Part shown: positions 11,968 through 24,426 of the stretch, one piece after another
How positions within the stretch are numbered: the first letter of the stretch is position 1
Layout: each line of letters starts with the position of its first letter
Source: Chaetomium olivaceum
Taxonomy: Eukaryota; Ascomycota; Sordariomycetes; Sordariales; Chaetomiaceae
DNA length: 64,000 nt
Direction of reading: 5' to 3'
Assembly: GCA_039881045.1 (NCBI GenBank)
Contig: JAYWVB010000019.1
Coordinates: forward strand, 248,001-312,000
Made by a program: the position numbers and the translations under genes
Notes under the pieces: model-generated
Told to the model about the DNA's origin: nothing
What the model saw: only the letters and a program-made list of their open reading frames with translations
Databases searched by the model: none

Positions 11968-14900
11968 ACTAGGAAGATAAGTGTTTGAAAGGCTATACGA
12001 TACTCATCTAAGTAGAGAGGTTAGAATAACCACCCGGCCTGTATTGAGGGATGATGCCGAGTTCTGAGTGGTGGGTACGTGTGTCCTCTCGATGTCGATG
12101 TACTTGGACGGAAGAGGAAACGGCAAAAGGGGCAGGAAAGGGGGATGTAACTAAGAGGGTACACGATGCTAAGTGCAATTCCACGTTGGGCACAGCGAAA
12201 ATCCCGATTAGTAAGTGTCACGTTTGTCCTCACTATTGTTGTGCTCCCATCGGCGGAGAATCGCGTTTGTGGCATGGCAGTTCACGCGGGACAGGAACTT
12301 GGTCGATTCATTCGGTTGTGACTCCTGCACCGCCCTGAGTACTAAACCTGCGGATGAGATTATATGGCAGCAATGCATGTGAGCCCGGTATCCAGTGTGA
12401 TTGATATCCTATTTCCACAATTGTGTGCTCGATATTGCTGTTCCTGATATTCCATGGTTCTTCACCTTTGACCATGCCTTACTAAACTTGCGAATGCTGT
12501 GGATAGGGCTGAGAGGCCGCCCAGCTCGGAGACGCAGCGCTATGGGGTACCTGGCAACCCCTTCCGGCTTGCTCTAAACTCCGTGGTGGGCTTTCGACAG
12601 TAGCAGATCTTTCACATACATATCATATCCTAGCGGCGCCGCAGTGCTCTACCCAAGATGTAATCAATCCAGCAGTCTCGCTACAAGACGCCGGTAAGCT
12701 GAGGGCACACTGGGGATGGACAGACCCGGAGCGGTGCAATGTGCGGCCATATGCACCCAGAAGTAACACGGCCAGGCACCGCAAGCTGCCGAGTCGGCTC
12801 ATTTTGTGTCCCGTCTCGACACCGGAGCAGAGTTTCGTAGAACCCCATAGCCTATCATCTACCGAGGATGTTACCAACTGACCGCTGCTCCCAAGTGTAC
12901 ACTTTGACCATTCCGAGGGGCTGGTCCTGGCCTTTCCTCGCCTCAAGTAGGACCCGACTCGGGCATACCACTCTTTACTATGTTCCGAAATTGGTCCATT
13001 CTCGTGGTACCAGGAGGTCCCTTCTCTTTGGCGGGGGATGATTTGGAACAATTCGGGAGTTATCGGACCTGTTGTCAGAGATGGAGTGGAAGGGGGTTGA
13101 AGATGGATGAGTGGCATGTGGTGCTGACGTTACCACACGAGGAGACACAATGTCTAGTCAGACATGAGAAACCGCGCGCTCCTTAGCACTGCCTCTTGCT
13201 CTCACAGCTGCCAACGAGCACAAGTACAGGGCAAGAGGGCGCCCGACAAATAACGTTATGACGTTGTGTTGTACCTCCCTGACAGGAACAACAGTGGTGT
13301 ATCCTTTTCCTTGAAAGAATCACCATAAACTCGTCAGATGGCCCGAGGAGCAGGCAATTGACTGGCCGATCCAATAACGATGGTCCGGAATTCCGGGCCC
13401 GGCATCAACCATTGTATACTTGATACATATGTACATACTAGCAGCAAAAGCCCGGTATGATGTAAGCGGTCGGGGATCACCGGGGGACGACTCAACAAGC
13501 CGCATTGGTTTTGGTGAGTCGTCCGGGGGTGAAGACGTTGGGATCCGATGAACACGGCGGTCGAGGGGCGCCGTCAGACCAATCCGGCACACGGAGAGAT
13601 GGCAGAACCGCCGTCGGTATTCTTTTTCCGGCTTCCGGGCACTTCTATGGGACCATTGCCAAAACCTCGCAGGCCACACCCGCTTTTGGAATTCACGACG
13701 ATACGCTACCACGCGATCGCGGTCCGTGGGGCGGAAGCAGTTCGGTATAGTTATCTCAACGTCCTTTAATCTCGGCTTTTTCGGGAGATGGGCTGCGTGA
13801 TGTACATAAGCGCCGTGTCGGGGTCAATATGGGAACGGGGAAATGGTGCATGAGAAAAACGCCGTCTTAGACTGAGATCCAGGCCTGACAGGTGTGATCG
13901 GCTCAGGGAAGCACACGGCGTGCTGGAGCAGCGCAGATCATGTATGTCATGTATGTACCGCATTGTCCCCAATTGTGATGGTTCCTTCACACCACTCCAT
14001 CTCATGCGCGCAACGTGGACAGACGGGGTGTGTCTGATTTGATATCAGCCAAGGGGGCTTTCAAGGCAGGCTTGACCTATCATTCAGCTGATGCATGGCT
14101 GCTGTGACACGGCGGATTCATCCCCAAGGATGTGGGACGGTGGCCTGAGAGGGCGACAACTTTGGAACCCGGATTTGCAAGCTCAGAGAATGCACCAGGA
14201 TTGGGATTAAGGTGACATGGCGGGCCCGCGGGTCTGTTCGCTCCAACCAAGATCTGGGACGAGGGAAAAGGACCAAGCGCTGCCGTCGGTACCGGAAAAT
14301 TGCAACCTTGATGTGTCCAGTGGCTTTTCGTCCCATCTCCTTTCCGTCCCGTCTCCCAACAGGCGGATGTCCCGTCTGAACTAACGTTGGGTCTGTGCCC
14401 CGTCCCGTCGGTCGCTTGTTGGAGCTGCCGGAGCCGACAATCTGTTCCGCAGGCTTGCCAGACCCTGGTCGTCTCCGGGTCCTGCTTGCGGCGGCGATCA
14501 TATCCGGGGCCTTGAGGGCTCTCCACTCCGGGTCCCATCCATGGCCCGTGTCCGGTGTACCGCGCCCCGTGCTCCAAACCAGTTGCCAGGTGTGCATTTT
14601 CGCCGAAGTCGGTGCGAATAATACAAGACACGGGGGAGTCTGTGCTCCCGAGGTGAGAATCCTCCAGAACCTGTCCCGCCTGCAACGACCTGGCCTGCAA
14701 CGGACCCCAAGCAACAGCGCGGCACGGAGGCAGCAGCGTGGAGTACGGGAGCAAGCGCGGGACGACACGAACGATTGCGGGCCAAGGACGTACTGTTGTA
14801 GTATTCCGTGTTGCAGGAACGGATTGCGTGGTAGTGGGCACTATATATCCGGAATTGGTTCCCCAGTCCCAGCACCACGAAGGGTCCACAGCCGATGCCC

Positions 14901-15453
14901 AGCTCGTCGGGACCCTCATTATTACTCAGCCATAGTTATATGTGTACCAAGTATGTGCATGTATGTAGGTAGTCTGCGACCGGAGTTGCCAGGGCGATTT
15001 GTTCAGATCCATTGATCTGAACATCGTCGAGAGCCAGAGACAACGGTTGCTGGTCGGCGAGATTTCCACCTGGCACTACACGACACACTCGTTAGTCACC
15101 ACTGGGACCCCCTCTTCAACCTCAGGGGCATTCATCCACCATCCCCCTCACAGCAGCAGTCTTGGCCCTCCTGGCTGGGTTGCGCCAGAGGGTGTGACGG
15201 CGGGCCACTGCCAACCCGAAAGAGGCAGCGGGACAGGGCCGCAAAGAGGTCCGCGACAAGGAAAATTCCCCGGCCACGAGGGCGGGAACAGGGAAATGAC
15301 TTCCGGGGCGAACGGACGGGTGATGACCCCACTCAGTGTCGCGGCCCCGGTTTTTTTATGAGGAGTCCGGAAATCTTGACGAGTTTTTTTGGCGGTCATG
15401 ATGTCTCAAACTGAGAACGTCACCGCTGCGGACTAGTAGATGATGAAGCAACG

Positions 15454-15468
15454 GTGGGGGGGGGGGGG
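15454..15468. repeat. G homopolymer
   Basis: An uninterrupted run of about a dozen or more G in non-coding DNA. Its exact length is likely unreliable, given the homopolymer errors seen in genes of this window. Confidence 0.7.
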
Positions 15469-18400
15469 AATGAAAGCATCTCGGGTTGCATGACTGGCGC
15501 ACGATAATGCCGGCGATGCGCTGGGCAGTCACTAGCGGACTTCTTCGGAGGTGACCGTCCAGGCGAGGCGCTTTCCTTTTTGGCGCTGCTGGGCATGAGA
15601 GTTGCTCAAAGGGGACGCCCGAACCGATGGAGTCCAATTTAATAATGCGGCAGGTGCGGCAGCAGTTGCATGTGCAGGGTGGGGTGCGTCGCCAGCAAAT
15701 TGACGGCGACTCGGTGGAAGAAGGGAGAGCTGTCAACGACCTGTGGCTGCGTGGGGACTGAAGTTGATGAAGGTTGCCAGCCTGCAGGTTGCATGATGAG
15801 AGGGGAAGCCCAGTTTGACATCCCTGCGACTCGACCAAACTGACCTGGAACCTCTTGACTTTCTCGGCGGCTTCGGCCAGCGGGAAGCCTGCTGATTGGC
15901 CTACCGTCCTGGTCGGCTTTTTGTTGATGGAGGTCAACTGCATGGCAAGAGGAAAGTTCCGCCGTGGCCCGATTGATAATTGAAAACCGTTGGTTGGGTG
16001 TGGCCGAAGTCTGGTGAGCTGGTAGGAGGAGGAGGATACCCGCCAGTGCCTCGAGATGAATGGAGAATCTTTCATGGAAGGTGCAGTGAGTGTGCCCTGA
16101 GCCGCGGACTGACAAGACAAGACAGGAAGGACAGATCCAACTCTAAGGCACTGTGTACGAAATACATACATGTACGTACCTGATCCAATCTGGAAGGCCA
16201 CACCTCGAGATGTCAGTGGCAGAGAAGGAGCGATGGTAACCGCGAGGTAACTATCTGTGTTCGGAGTCTGTGCAACATTCAGGCTGGCAATCGAATTAGG
16301 TCGCCGCTGAAATTGCAAATAACATAACATACACACCTCAGTACTCGGTCAGATAAACTTGGAAAGGTTCTTGTCGTTCAAGTTGGTCAGCAGTCAGCAC
16401 ATGGTGATTGACGCAAAAGCGTGCAGTTTGATCAACTTTCGACAAGTGACGATTGCGCCAAGATCTTCTACCACAGGAACCCTCTCTTCGCCTATTCGGT
16501 CCAGACCGTTCTGCCAGGCCCAAGCTCAAGGAACACTCCTGGACCCCAAAAAGAACGTTGGCATGTTGGTTAGCGATAACGGTATATCCCGCATGCCAAA
16601 ACTGCGCACGGTGGAAACGACCCTGAAATCTTGAAATGATTGCCGCTGCCAACTCGGCCGTTACGCCGGGGCTGCCTTGGTTTGGCAACGTTCCAGTAGA
16701 GATCTCTCCGAAATAAAGACCGTGTGGCCGTTTGTATGCATACCCTAGCCACCCGCTCACGGCTGCTTGCGCTCGGGTTGGGCCGCAGTTGCACAAGACT
16801 GCCCTCTTTGCGAAGCTCGCTGGGTTCGTGTCGAATCCGTGTCGGCGTTCTGAGTTCGAAGCCGAGCTGTTGTTGATGCCCCGACGTGCACGGTCCGCAG
16901 GCTGCACCTGGTTACCCCTGACCTATAGTGGCACCAATTAAGGGCTAAGGGCTGATCTTTTTTCGCCCGGGTACCTGCCAAGCATCTGACATGGGATCGA
17001 TCAAATCTCCTTGCCGCTTGGGATGGACTCGGGGCTCCGCCGACAGTGTCCATTGTCGACCGGACCAGGGCGCGATGTCACCGTTGCTGGCGAAGTCCTC
17101 AAGGAACTTGTCTCACCAGACCCAAGGAGGAAAGAAAGGAAATAAGGCAAACTTGGGGCCAAGCCATGGAAGCTCGGTTGTTCGGGCCAAAGACCAAACC
17201 GTTCGGGCTGCTCGAGCGCGAGCAAGGCCGTGAGACCTCGTCATACCCAGCGCACGTGCTGGTGCGTTGTGGTTTGGAATTCAAGAGACATCTTTCGCCA
17301 AGTCGATCATCACAGGGCGTTGGGTTCTGCCCGTAATTTGTGCGCGTGCTGGGACGATCTTCCGCCCCCCATAAATGAGCCGGGAGCACGCACGGCCTTG
17401 ACATGGGATGAACCGTCTCCCCCCGCCGCACTCATGCGTGTGATGGCGAGACCTCCATGCCATGACGGCGTGTAACAGCCAATACCGAGACACCTCGGGC
17501 GGATTCCATCATACGTCAAGATTACCTGTGGGGAAACGGTTTCCCGAACTGAGCACACCACCAAGGTACGATGCAGTTACAAGGAGTTGATCGCCAAAGG
17601 AAGGGGGGGGGCATGAAAATAGCTCAGCGCCCGTTTTTTATTTTTTTATTTCTTTTGGACGCAAGGGCTCCCGGCATAACGTCATGCGATGCCGTGACGC
17701 GATGCCCAGTATTCCTTCCATTCCAGTTCCGAGATCTCTCGCCTGGTCGTCTTCGGGAGTTTTCGATGCGTGAGGATTGGTTGAACTTGGAGACGACATC
17801 ATGGCCACCAGCAGGACTTCGTTCGGTCGACGTCAACACTGGAACACTCGCTTAGCGCCCAAGCGGCACACGCCGCAACTCGCATTAACTCTGATGATTG
17901 TCAGGGTCAACGACCAAGTCGGACGGGATGGGATCGACACGGCACTCAAAAGCGCAAAAGAGGGCTGTTGCTACTTCGTACGGACATACATATGTACATC
18001 GGGTTATTCTCTGGCTGCGTTGTGCCAAGGAGAGCCTCTTCCAGGTTGGGTTGAGCGGCCGGGATTTTGAGTGGTCGGCCCGGGCACCGATCAGGCAAAA
18101 GGTCGCCGAAAGAGACGGCGACATGCAAGAGGCACCCCGAAATCATGAATGGTCGGTGGCTGAATGAAAAGCACAATCCTACGGACGAGATTTTGTGCAA
18201 AGGAACATAGTTATCGCATCGCAAGCGCCGAGGGTCCGGTAACTAAGAAGTCACCTCATCCTTTCGTAGGGCTGGCGTTACTTCTGATGATGCATCAGAA
18301 ACGAATCCCAATTTCCATCGGCAGCCCAGATCACATACATACGCTATTCCGGCACTGCTTTCCACGAGCTGCTGCGCGTCGATAAGAGAGCAAAACGCCG

Positions 18401-19679
18401 CCATTGTTTGAAAACATCAAGTTGGTGATGTACCACTGCGGCGGCGCTCCTTGATGCCCATACCCGCTACTCCTCTTTTCCGGGTCTGATGCTGTGTGTC
18501 AGGGGTTCGTGATGCACGACGCTGCCTACCGCAACGGCCGAGCACGATGAAAATGTGAGAGAAGAGCGGGGGAACTCATCCGACCCTCTGGTCCAATGGG
18601 ACCAGTCAGCGGTGTCGACGACAAAACGGAGAGTCGACGCTGTGGGCGATCATGCAGCTGTCACGGGTCCCTTCCGGTTTGCCGCCACTTGTTCAGTGTC
18701 TCAGCGGTTGGGAGCCACTTTCACAGTAGATCCTTCTGTACTGTGTAGATAGGTAGCTCCTATTGAGAGGTGGGTGGTTTGCTAACGCTGTGTATTGATT
18801 CGAGATAAGAAGCGAGGCATGTCGTCCGGGGAAGGTACCATATCGCGACAGGGCAATGTGTATAAGGCGCGCGCGTTGCAGCGAGGAGCCCCGGGTGGGC
18901 ATGGGCCCTTCAAGCCCTTGGCTTGTGCGGCCATGAGGTGCCGTAACAACCTCTAACTAAATGTGCTTGGCGCCAGCCCGCTGAACCGACACAACGGAAA
19001 ACGTTGATCTGCTCCTGTGACGAATGGGAAGTGGGAACGGGCACCTGCGGCCGAATCCTCTTCAAGCCAATCCCTATCCGCATTGGGATTTGAATGCGAA
19101 GAGGAAATGAATTCTGTAACAAGCCGGGGGATACCGAGCCCGCGGTTTGTGCTCTCAACGCAGCGACGGTTATGTGCATGGCCGCAGCGGGAGGTCGATT
19201 CCAGTCTCCACCAGAGACATCGCGGCCGAAGAATAAAATCTCCCAACCCAAGATTCCTTACGGCGTTGAATCTGCAATAGCAGACAGCATGCTCTCTCGG
19301 ATCGATCGATGTCCTTTGTCCTTTTGGGAGGAAAGTGAACCAGTTCAGTCACAGATTACCAAATGTGTCACCACACACAGGGTTAACAACACGGCACTTG
19401 CCTTCTCTGGGCTGAGGTGATCTCATCGCAAGACCACCGTGTTGAAAGTACCGTCTACAAACTGTGTGGCGCTTCCACGCGGCAGCAGTCCCTTCCTGTC
19501 AGGGGTACTTGCACCACTGGCTCGCTAAAAATGGTCTAGCTCAGCGGTCCCTTCCATTCCAGGACATTGCCTGGGCAAGCCCGAGCTCCAAACAACTTTT
19601 CAGTTCATCACAGGCATGGCAGGAGCAACACCGAAAACTCGCGCTCATTCCAAGTTTGGCACTGCGGATGGAGGTTGCC

Positions 19680-19698
19680 TACCTACCTAAGGTAGGTA
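19680..19698. repeat. Short inverted repeat TACCTACCT-A-AGGTAGGTA
   Basis: Perfect 9-base arms separated by a single A. It could be a palindromic protein-binding site. Related ACCTAAGGT-like stretches are frequent in sordariomycete intergenic DNA (general knowledge), so function is uncertain. Confidence 0.6.
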
Positions 19699-21745
19699 CG
19701 GGTTAAGCCCTGGCACCTTCCACGTTAGTATTCAAATGGGGAGATATCTAAGGTAGTAGCAAAATGTCCAGAGAGGAGGAGTCCAACCTCTGGATATTCC
19801 TCACTGCACCTGTAACCATGGGCTCCTTCGCTTTCGGCAACGGTTAGCATGGACGCTTTGTGACGGTCATAGCCCTGAGGCTCTCGTCACCCTTCAATTC
19901 TGGAAGCAACCTCAAATTTCTTGGCCATGGTCGGCCTCCAACGGCACGGATTCCCTCCCTCTCGCAACCAGCTTCTCGGTTCTCTTTTTCCCGCTTCTTC
20001 AGTTTCCTCGTCACAGATGAGACAGGCTGCATGCTTCACAACGAGCAGCAAAAGAGCCTCCAATATCGGTTACAGCATCACTGGTGCGTCACAACGCCGA
20101 ATTGGAGCCCCCTGTTCCGGATCCCCTATCTTGACTCTCGCTCGGCTGGTTCTGCACAACATCGGCGGTTGTCCTTGGCTTCTTGGGACATCCAACCAAC
20201 CCCGCTCCCAGGCTTCTGGTCGAGTCCCGGCCCGCCGGCGGTAGGAGCCCATGATTGCGTGCCTGACTCCCCTGGTTACCGGCCCCAATGCTTAGGTAGT
20301 CTTCTGGCCTTACCTGATACTTGACACTTGAGACGGGTCACGGACACATCATCGGACGTGCGAGCCACCTCACGCACCGACGAAATTGCGCTGCGCTCCG
20401 CTTTCACACTGCAAGCGTTGCTTGACGCATTCAATGGGGCGCACGAAACGGTCCCTGGAGTGGCCCAGCGCCCAATAGACCAACGACTTCCCCAGTTCCG
20501 TCTGCAGACTGCCCCATCGTTCCCCGAGTTCCACTATCTGCAACGGCACTGGCGCACCCTCACACCCATATTACCCGTGCGGACAGGGAGGCGCCTAGGT
20601 CAAAAACGCACCTTCAGCCCCCTTGGCCACGGGGGCCAACTGAGGCTTGACCACTTTCACAGGCTGTAACCGGCTGGCCCCGGGCGCAGTCTGTGCTCTC
20701 CGGTACAGATTACAGATTACCATACACAGTACTCCAGAACTGACTGGGGGGAGGGGGGTTTGACCATGACCGGGGCCCTTGCTGGCAATGCCTAACAGCA
20801 CCCTTCGATTTTCGGGCCATCCATGGGATGGCGTGGATGGCCACCTTGCCAGGGTGCCCTGACTTAGTGTACGGCTATCCTTGCTCCATCTGGGGCTCCA
20901 TCTCAATTGCACCGTTGCCTTAAACTCGCACAAAAACCACCGAGTGCCACTGACACCAAATCTCTGTCTCCCGAATCTCGACCAAGCTACCTTGCTGGCT
21001 TAGATAACGATTGCGAGCAGAGCTCACGAGTGCCGACAAAGACGCAAAAGACGACGCCCTCAGCAGCTACCCAACCGTCCGGTTGCCCCTCCGCTTCCCT
21101 CGGCTCACACCCACACCCCCATGTCACGGGAGACTTGACTGGTGACGGGACCGGCCTGCAGCTCCCCGAGAGCTTCTCCATCGTACGGGCGCCGCTACAT
21201 GTTGTACCACTGACCGGATCCCCAAGATCACTAAAAGGGTTCACATTGCAGCATCTTGTCCGACCCAGGCGTCTTGTACAGTGGCCCGCTCCTTCGCCAG
21301 CCACCACCTGGCTCACCCCATTCGGCAGATCCAGCTCCCACTCGTTCTCAAAAGGGCTGTGGGTTAGCGCAAAGCACTCGAGCCTCAGAATATTGCAGCG
21401 CACAACGAGCGCTACCCCTATCGCTTACCAGGAAACCTTTCTTCAACACCCCCTCCATGCAAGGCCCCCATTTTCCGCCAACGATTTCCGCCGCGGACGG
21501 AACTTTACTTTTGCGCCCGCGCGTCGAGACGTAGGATATCCCCATAGCCATCCACCGGCTCACGCTATCCCACTACCCGTCGTATCGGGTAATGTCGGTC
21601 GCTGTCTCTGCTCGGGGCACGGCTTGGAAGTTTGTCTCCCCCGGTGGGGACTTTGTTGAGACCGGTTTGTGGAGTGCGGCCCCGCTCTCGCTGTCCGGCA
21701 GACGTTCGGAACCTCCGGTCTCCTCGCCTCAGCGGCACGTCCTCC

Positions 21746-24426
21746 ATGCGGCCATCCGGCCACCGACGCGACGATTCTTGGACGTCTTTCGGCCAGCGCC
21801 GAGGAATATCGGACACGGCACGCTTCGGCCTTAACCTGACACAGACTAGAGCCGGCTCTGGAGGCGCTGCTGGTCGAGGAAGCTACCCGTCTCCGCCCAT
21901 GTCGGGGTCTCCGCCGCTTCCCCTTAAAACCAGCCCCGAGGTTCCCGAACGGAGTCAGGGGACGTATCAGGCGACTACACAACAGGATGTGTACTCTGGC
22001 ATCCCGACGTCACAGAACGAGGAAAGGACGCAAACGGGAGCTGCGGGTGGGCAACGCGCATTTTACTCGGCTGCGTCAGAACGCGCATCCTATACTTTTC
22101 CTCGACTCGATGCGCCAGGAACAAGACCGCCGCCGCCTTACCCACAACCACTCAGCCAGGGCGCCGCTCAGCCAGCACCCTACTTGCCCGGGCCCGGAAC
22201 AGGAGCGACCGCGAACCATCCTGGATCTTTGCCCCCTCCGCAAACATATCCACCGGGGACGCATCACCCCAACCCCGATAATCTCCACGATACACCGCCA
22301 AAATCGCAAAGAAAGACGAAAGGGCATGTGGCATCCGCATGTGTGCCTTGTAAAAAGGCACATCTCCGGTTCGTCGTCCCAGTTTTGACCCCATCGTGGA
22401 GCCCGAAACGTGAAAGTGCTGACGGTTGGCAGATGCGACGGTATGTACCTAGACTCGTTCTTCGCCGATATTAAACTTGAACCAAAAAAAGGAACAACCG
22501 GGCTAGGCAGGCGGCACTGACGGTGCGGCTCCGTCGTAGGGGTTTGCGGAATTAATTGACATCATATTGTCGAGCAATTCCGGGACCGTTTAGGCGCGGC
22601 ATTCAGCGGCGCCAAGCACCAGCGTGCAACGCCATTCAAGCTGAGACGGCCCATTGATTTGAGCATCGTCGCACCGGTTATGGGGTCAACAGGCTGCAGG
22701 AACGGGAGGGGATGGTTCTCAAGCGGGCGCTATCTCTTGTCCGTGCTTGGGTCCAGATGCGCGGGACGATTGGTTCGGGGTCGGTGCTGCCCTTCCTCCT
22801 TGGGCTGTCATCATTCCATGCCAAACGGTTCGCTACTGCAAGGCGGATGTCTGATCCTACGGCAAGCCGGCCCGTTGCCCTTGAAAGATGGTGGGATTTC
22901 CCGCTGATCAACCGGCTCGGGCAGCCTTGCTAGCCCCTCCTCTTTTAGCCATTACGGTGCATCACCAAGTGGCTGGGGGGTCTGAAGGCTCACCGGTGCC
23001 CGTGTGTTTGTTGACGGATGACGCACGAGCTGTCTCGGGGAATTGAGCCCATCCATCTGGTTGCTTCCCTGGCGCACCTCTTCGCTTGTCGCTCGACCCT
23101 GGCCACGCCATTCTCGTGGCTAATATGCTAACAAGGCAATAGCCCAGCGACCCTGCTCGAGGTGTATGAGCACCAACAAAGAAGGAGCATGTATCGACGT
23201 GCAGCACAAGAAACGCGGAAGGCCTCGCTTACGAGATGACAGCCAAGCGAAATACGAAGGCGCAAGGTTCGGAAGTGCCGTGGATGCTATGAGAAGGCCG
23301 TTGTCGTCGGCTTATGGTCCGGGACCGCCGCTGGGTATGGTTTACGATGACCCTCTTCGCCGCACTCAATCGTACCGCGTGCGTGCTGAAATCTCAGCCA
23401 GCTGAATCAATCGCGCCGCGGTTCCCGGAACGAGGGTTGGCCTCTGATGCGAACATGTACCCAGCTCCGTTGTCAATCGCTACCGCCAGGGCCCCCGAAG
23501 AGCCAGTCGCGTACTTGACCATCGGCCTCGAGTTTTCAAGGGCGTCGGCTTCCTTCCTAGGTGCGATCGGGCGGGCATCGGTAACGGGGCTCGAGATCAC
23601 GAATGTGCTGGCAGCCGAGGAGCGCCCTAGAGCTTCTAGACTCCAGCAACAGGCGCAGGAGGAGCAGGCCAGGAAAGACCCGGCTTACCTCCCTCCGATA
23701 TTCAACGACCGGAGCGACGCCGTGATGCAGAGCCTTGGCTTTACCCCGGAAGAGGTGTCAAGATACCCACTTCACTGGCTAGACACCTTCACCTTTTTGG
23801 GCGACGATGGACAACCGAGACAGATTCCGGTGCGCGCTGGGTTAGCGACTCGGAACTCGATCTATTTCGTGGTTTTGTTGCTGAACCGGGGTTCTCGACC
23901 TTCATATCCAACGCCATCCCCGAGCCTAAGAGACATGAGTGGGTCATTCGAGCCTGGGCTGCAGCATTACTCCCAGCCCACGCCCTTATCGGCGACGTTC
24001 GATCCGCGGCAATCGAGGTTAAGTGACCCCGGATACGATCCCAGGTCATCCGGACAACCTGGTGGGTCGCTTCACATGTTACCGGCCCGAAGTCCGGGTC
24101 TCTCGTCGGCGTATGGCATCTCACCGAGCAGGCCCGACTACCCGACTCACACTCCGAGAACGTACCAAACTCCGAGAACTGAGGTACATTCAGCAGGTCG
24201 CGCCCCCCAACCGGCGGATTATCAACTCCTACCCCTTCCAAGGATTAGGAGCCCACCTATGGGCGCTCCGCAACAACCTGAACCGCCTCAAACACAGCAA
24301 GCGCAGTCGCAGCCGCCACTACCGCCACCACCGCCACCGCCACCGCCATATCAAACTCGAGAAGAACGGTCTCGCATAGGCATCGGCGGCCTGCTTGAGC
24401 AGCCGGGGCAGACGAAAAGCCCATGA
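21746..24426 (+). CDS. Zn2Cys6 (GAL4-type) transcription factor with PAS-like region; microexon; frameshift
   Basis: Nuclear DNA-binding regulator; its targets are unknown to me. Exons are 21746-22368, 22433-22440 and 23143-24426. The binuclear zinc cluster is complete only after splicing: ACVPCKKAHLR from exon 1, CD from the 8-nt exon 2, and AQRPCSRC...GACIDVQHKK from exon 3, followed by the basic KKRGRPRLRDD. All six cysteines are present. Downstream, residues from EPVAYLTIGLEF to IYFVVLLLN resemble the PAS fold common in this fungal subfamily. The ends are Pro/Gln/Ser-rich. A frameshift lies at 23379-23386, where a GTGC unit is tandemly doubled; with it removed the protein is about 636 residues. 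An earlier in-frame ATG-like start near 21632 would add 38 residues. I do not assign a symbol; the AcuK/Ert1 zinc-cluster sequence differs. Confidence 0.8.
22369..22432 (+). other. Intron 1 of the Zn2Cys6 gene
   Basis: 64 nt, from GTTCGT to GGCAG, with a CTGAC branch site about 13 nt before the acceptor. It interrupts the Arg codon just before the third cysteine of the zinc cluster. Confidence 0.8.
22433..22440 (+). other. 8-nt microexon of the Zn2Cys6 gene
   Basis: The exon is ATGCGACG, flanked by GGCAG upstream and GTATGT downstream. It supplies the end of an Arg codon, Cys, Asp and the first base of Ala. Joining exon 1, this exon and exon 3 gives LRCDAQRPCSRC, the expected zinc-cluster core, in frame. 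Without it the third cysteine is lost and the frame shifts. Confidence 0.8.
22441..23142 (+). other. 702-nt intron inside the zinc-cluster coding region
   Basis: From GTATGT to CAATAG, with a GCTAAC branch site at 23128-23133. It is roughly ten times longer than most introns here. I see no recognisable gene or repeat inside it. Confidence 0.7.
23379..23386 (+). other. Frameshift by GTGC tandem duplication in the Zn2Cys6 gene
   Basis: The upstream frame reads TQSYRV. The downstream frame resumes with LKSQPAESIAPRF after four extra bases (GTGCGTGC). A 19-nt intron would be too short. A longer GTGCGT...CCCAG intron ending near 23463 is formally possible but would delete well-formed coding sequence. 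Confidence 0.6.

Larger units (their letters stand above)
10469..21631. other. 11-kb gene-poor region
   Basis: No open frame here shows a recognisable domain, a plausible start with splice-linked exons, or compositional signs of coding. The longest frames are minus 15356-16336 and minus 14080-14919; they are GC-driven and overlap open frames on the opposite strand. Visible content is the Lon 3' region (to about 11.6 kb), a (GT)n tract at 11921-11967, a G-run near 15454-15468, several TACATACATGTA-like stretches (near 13423, 16163, 17985) and an inverted repeat at 19680-19698. It lies upstream of a transcription-factor gene, so long-range regulatory DNA, a long 5' leader or a non-coding RNA are possible. 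None is shown by the sequence. Confidence 0.5.

Noticed and set aside
14080..16907. Long open frames on both strands, up to 326 codons
   Set aside because: Frames overlap each other on opposite strands, lack domains and coherent starts, and have composition of random GC-rich DNA. Kept only as non-coding until expression is shown.
23379..23463. Additional intron in the Zn2Cys6 gene (GTGCGT to CCCAG)
   Set aside because: It would remove sequence that reads as good protein (LKSQPAESIAPRF and following). The GTGC doubling explains the frame change. Not fully excluded.
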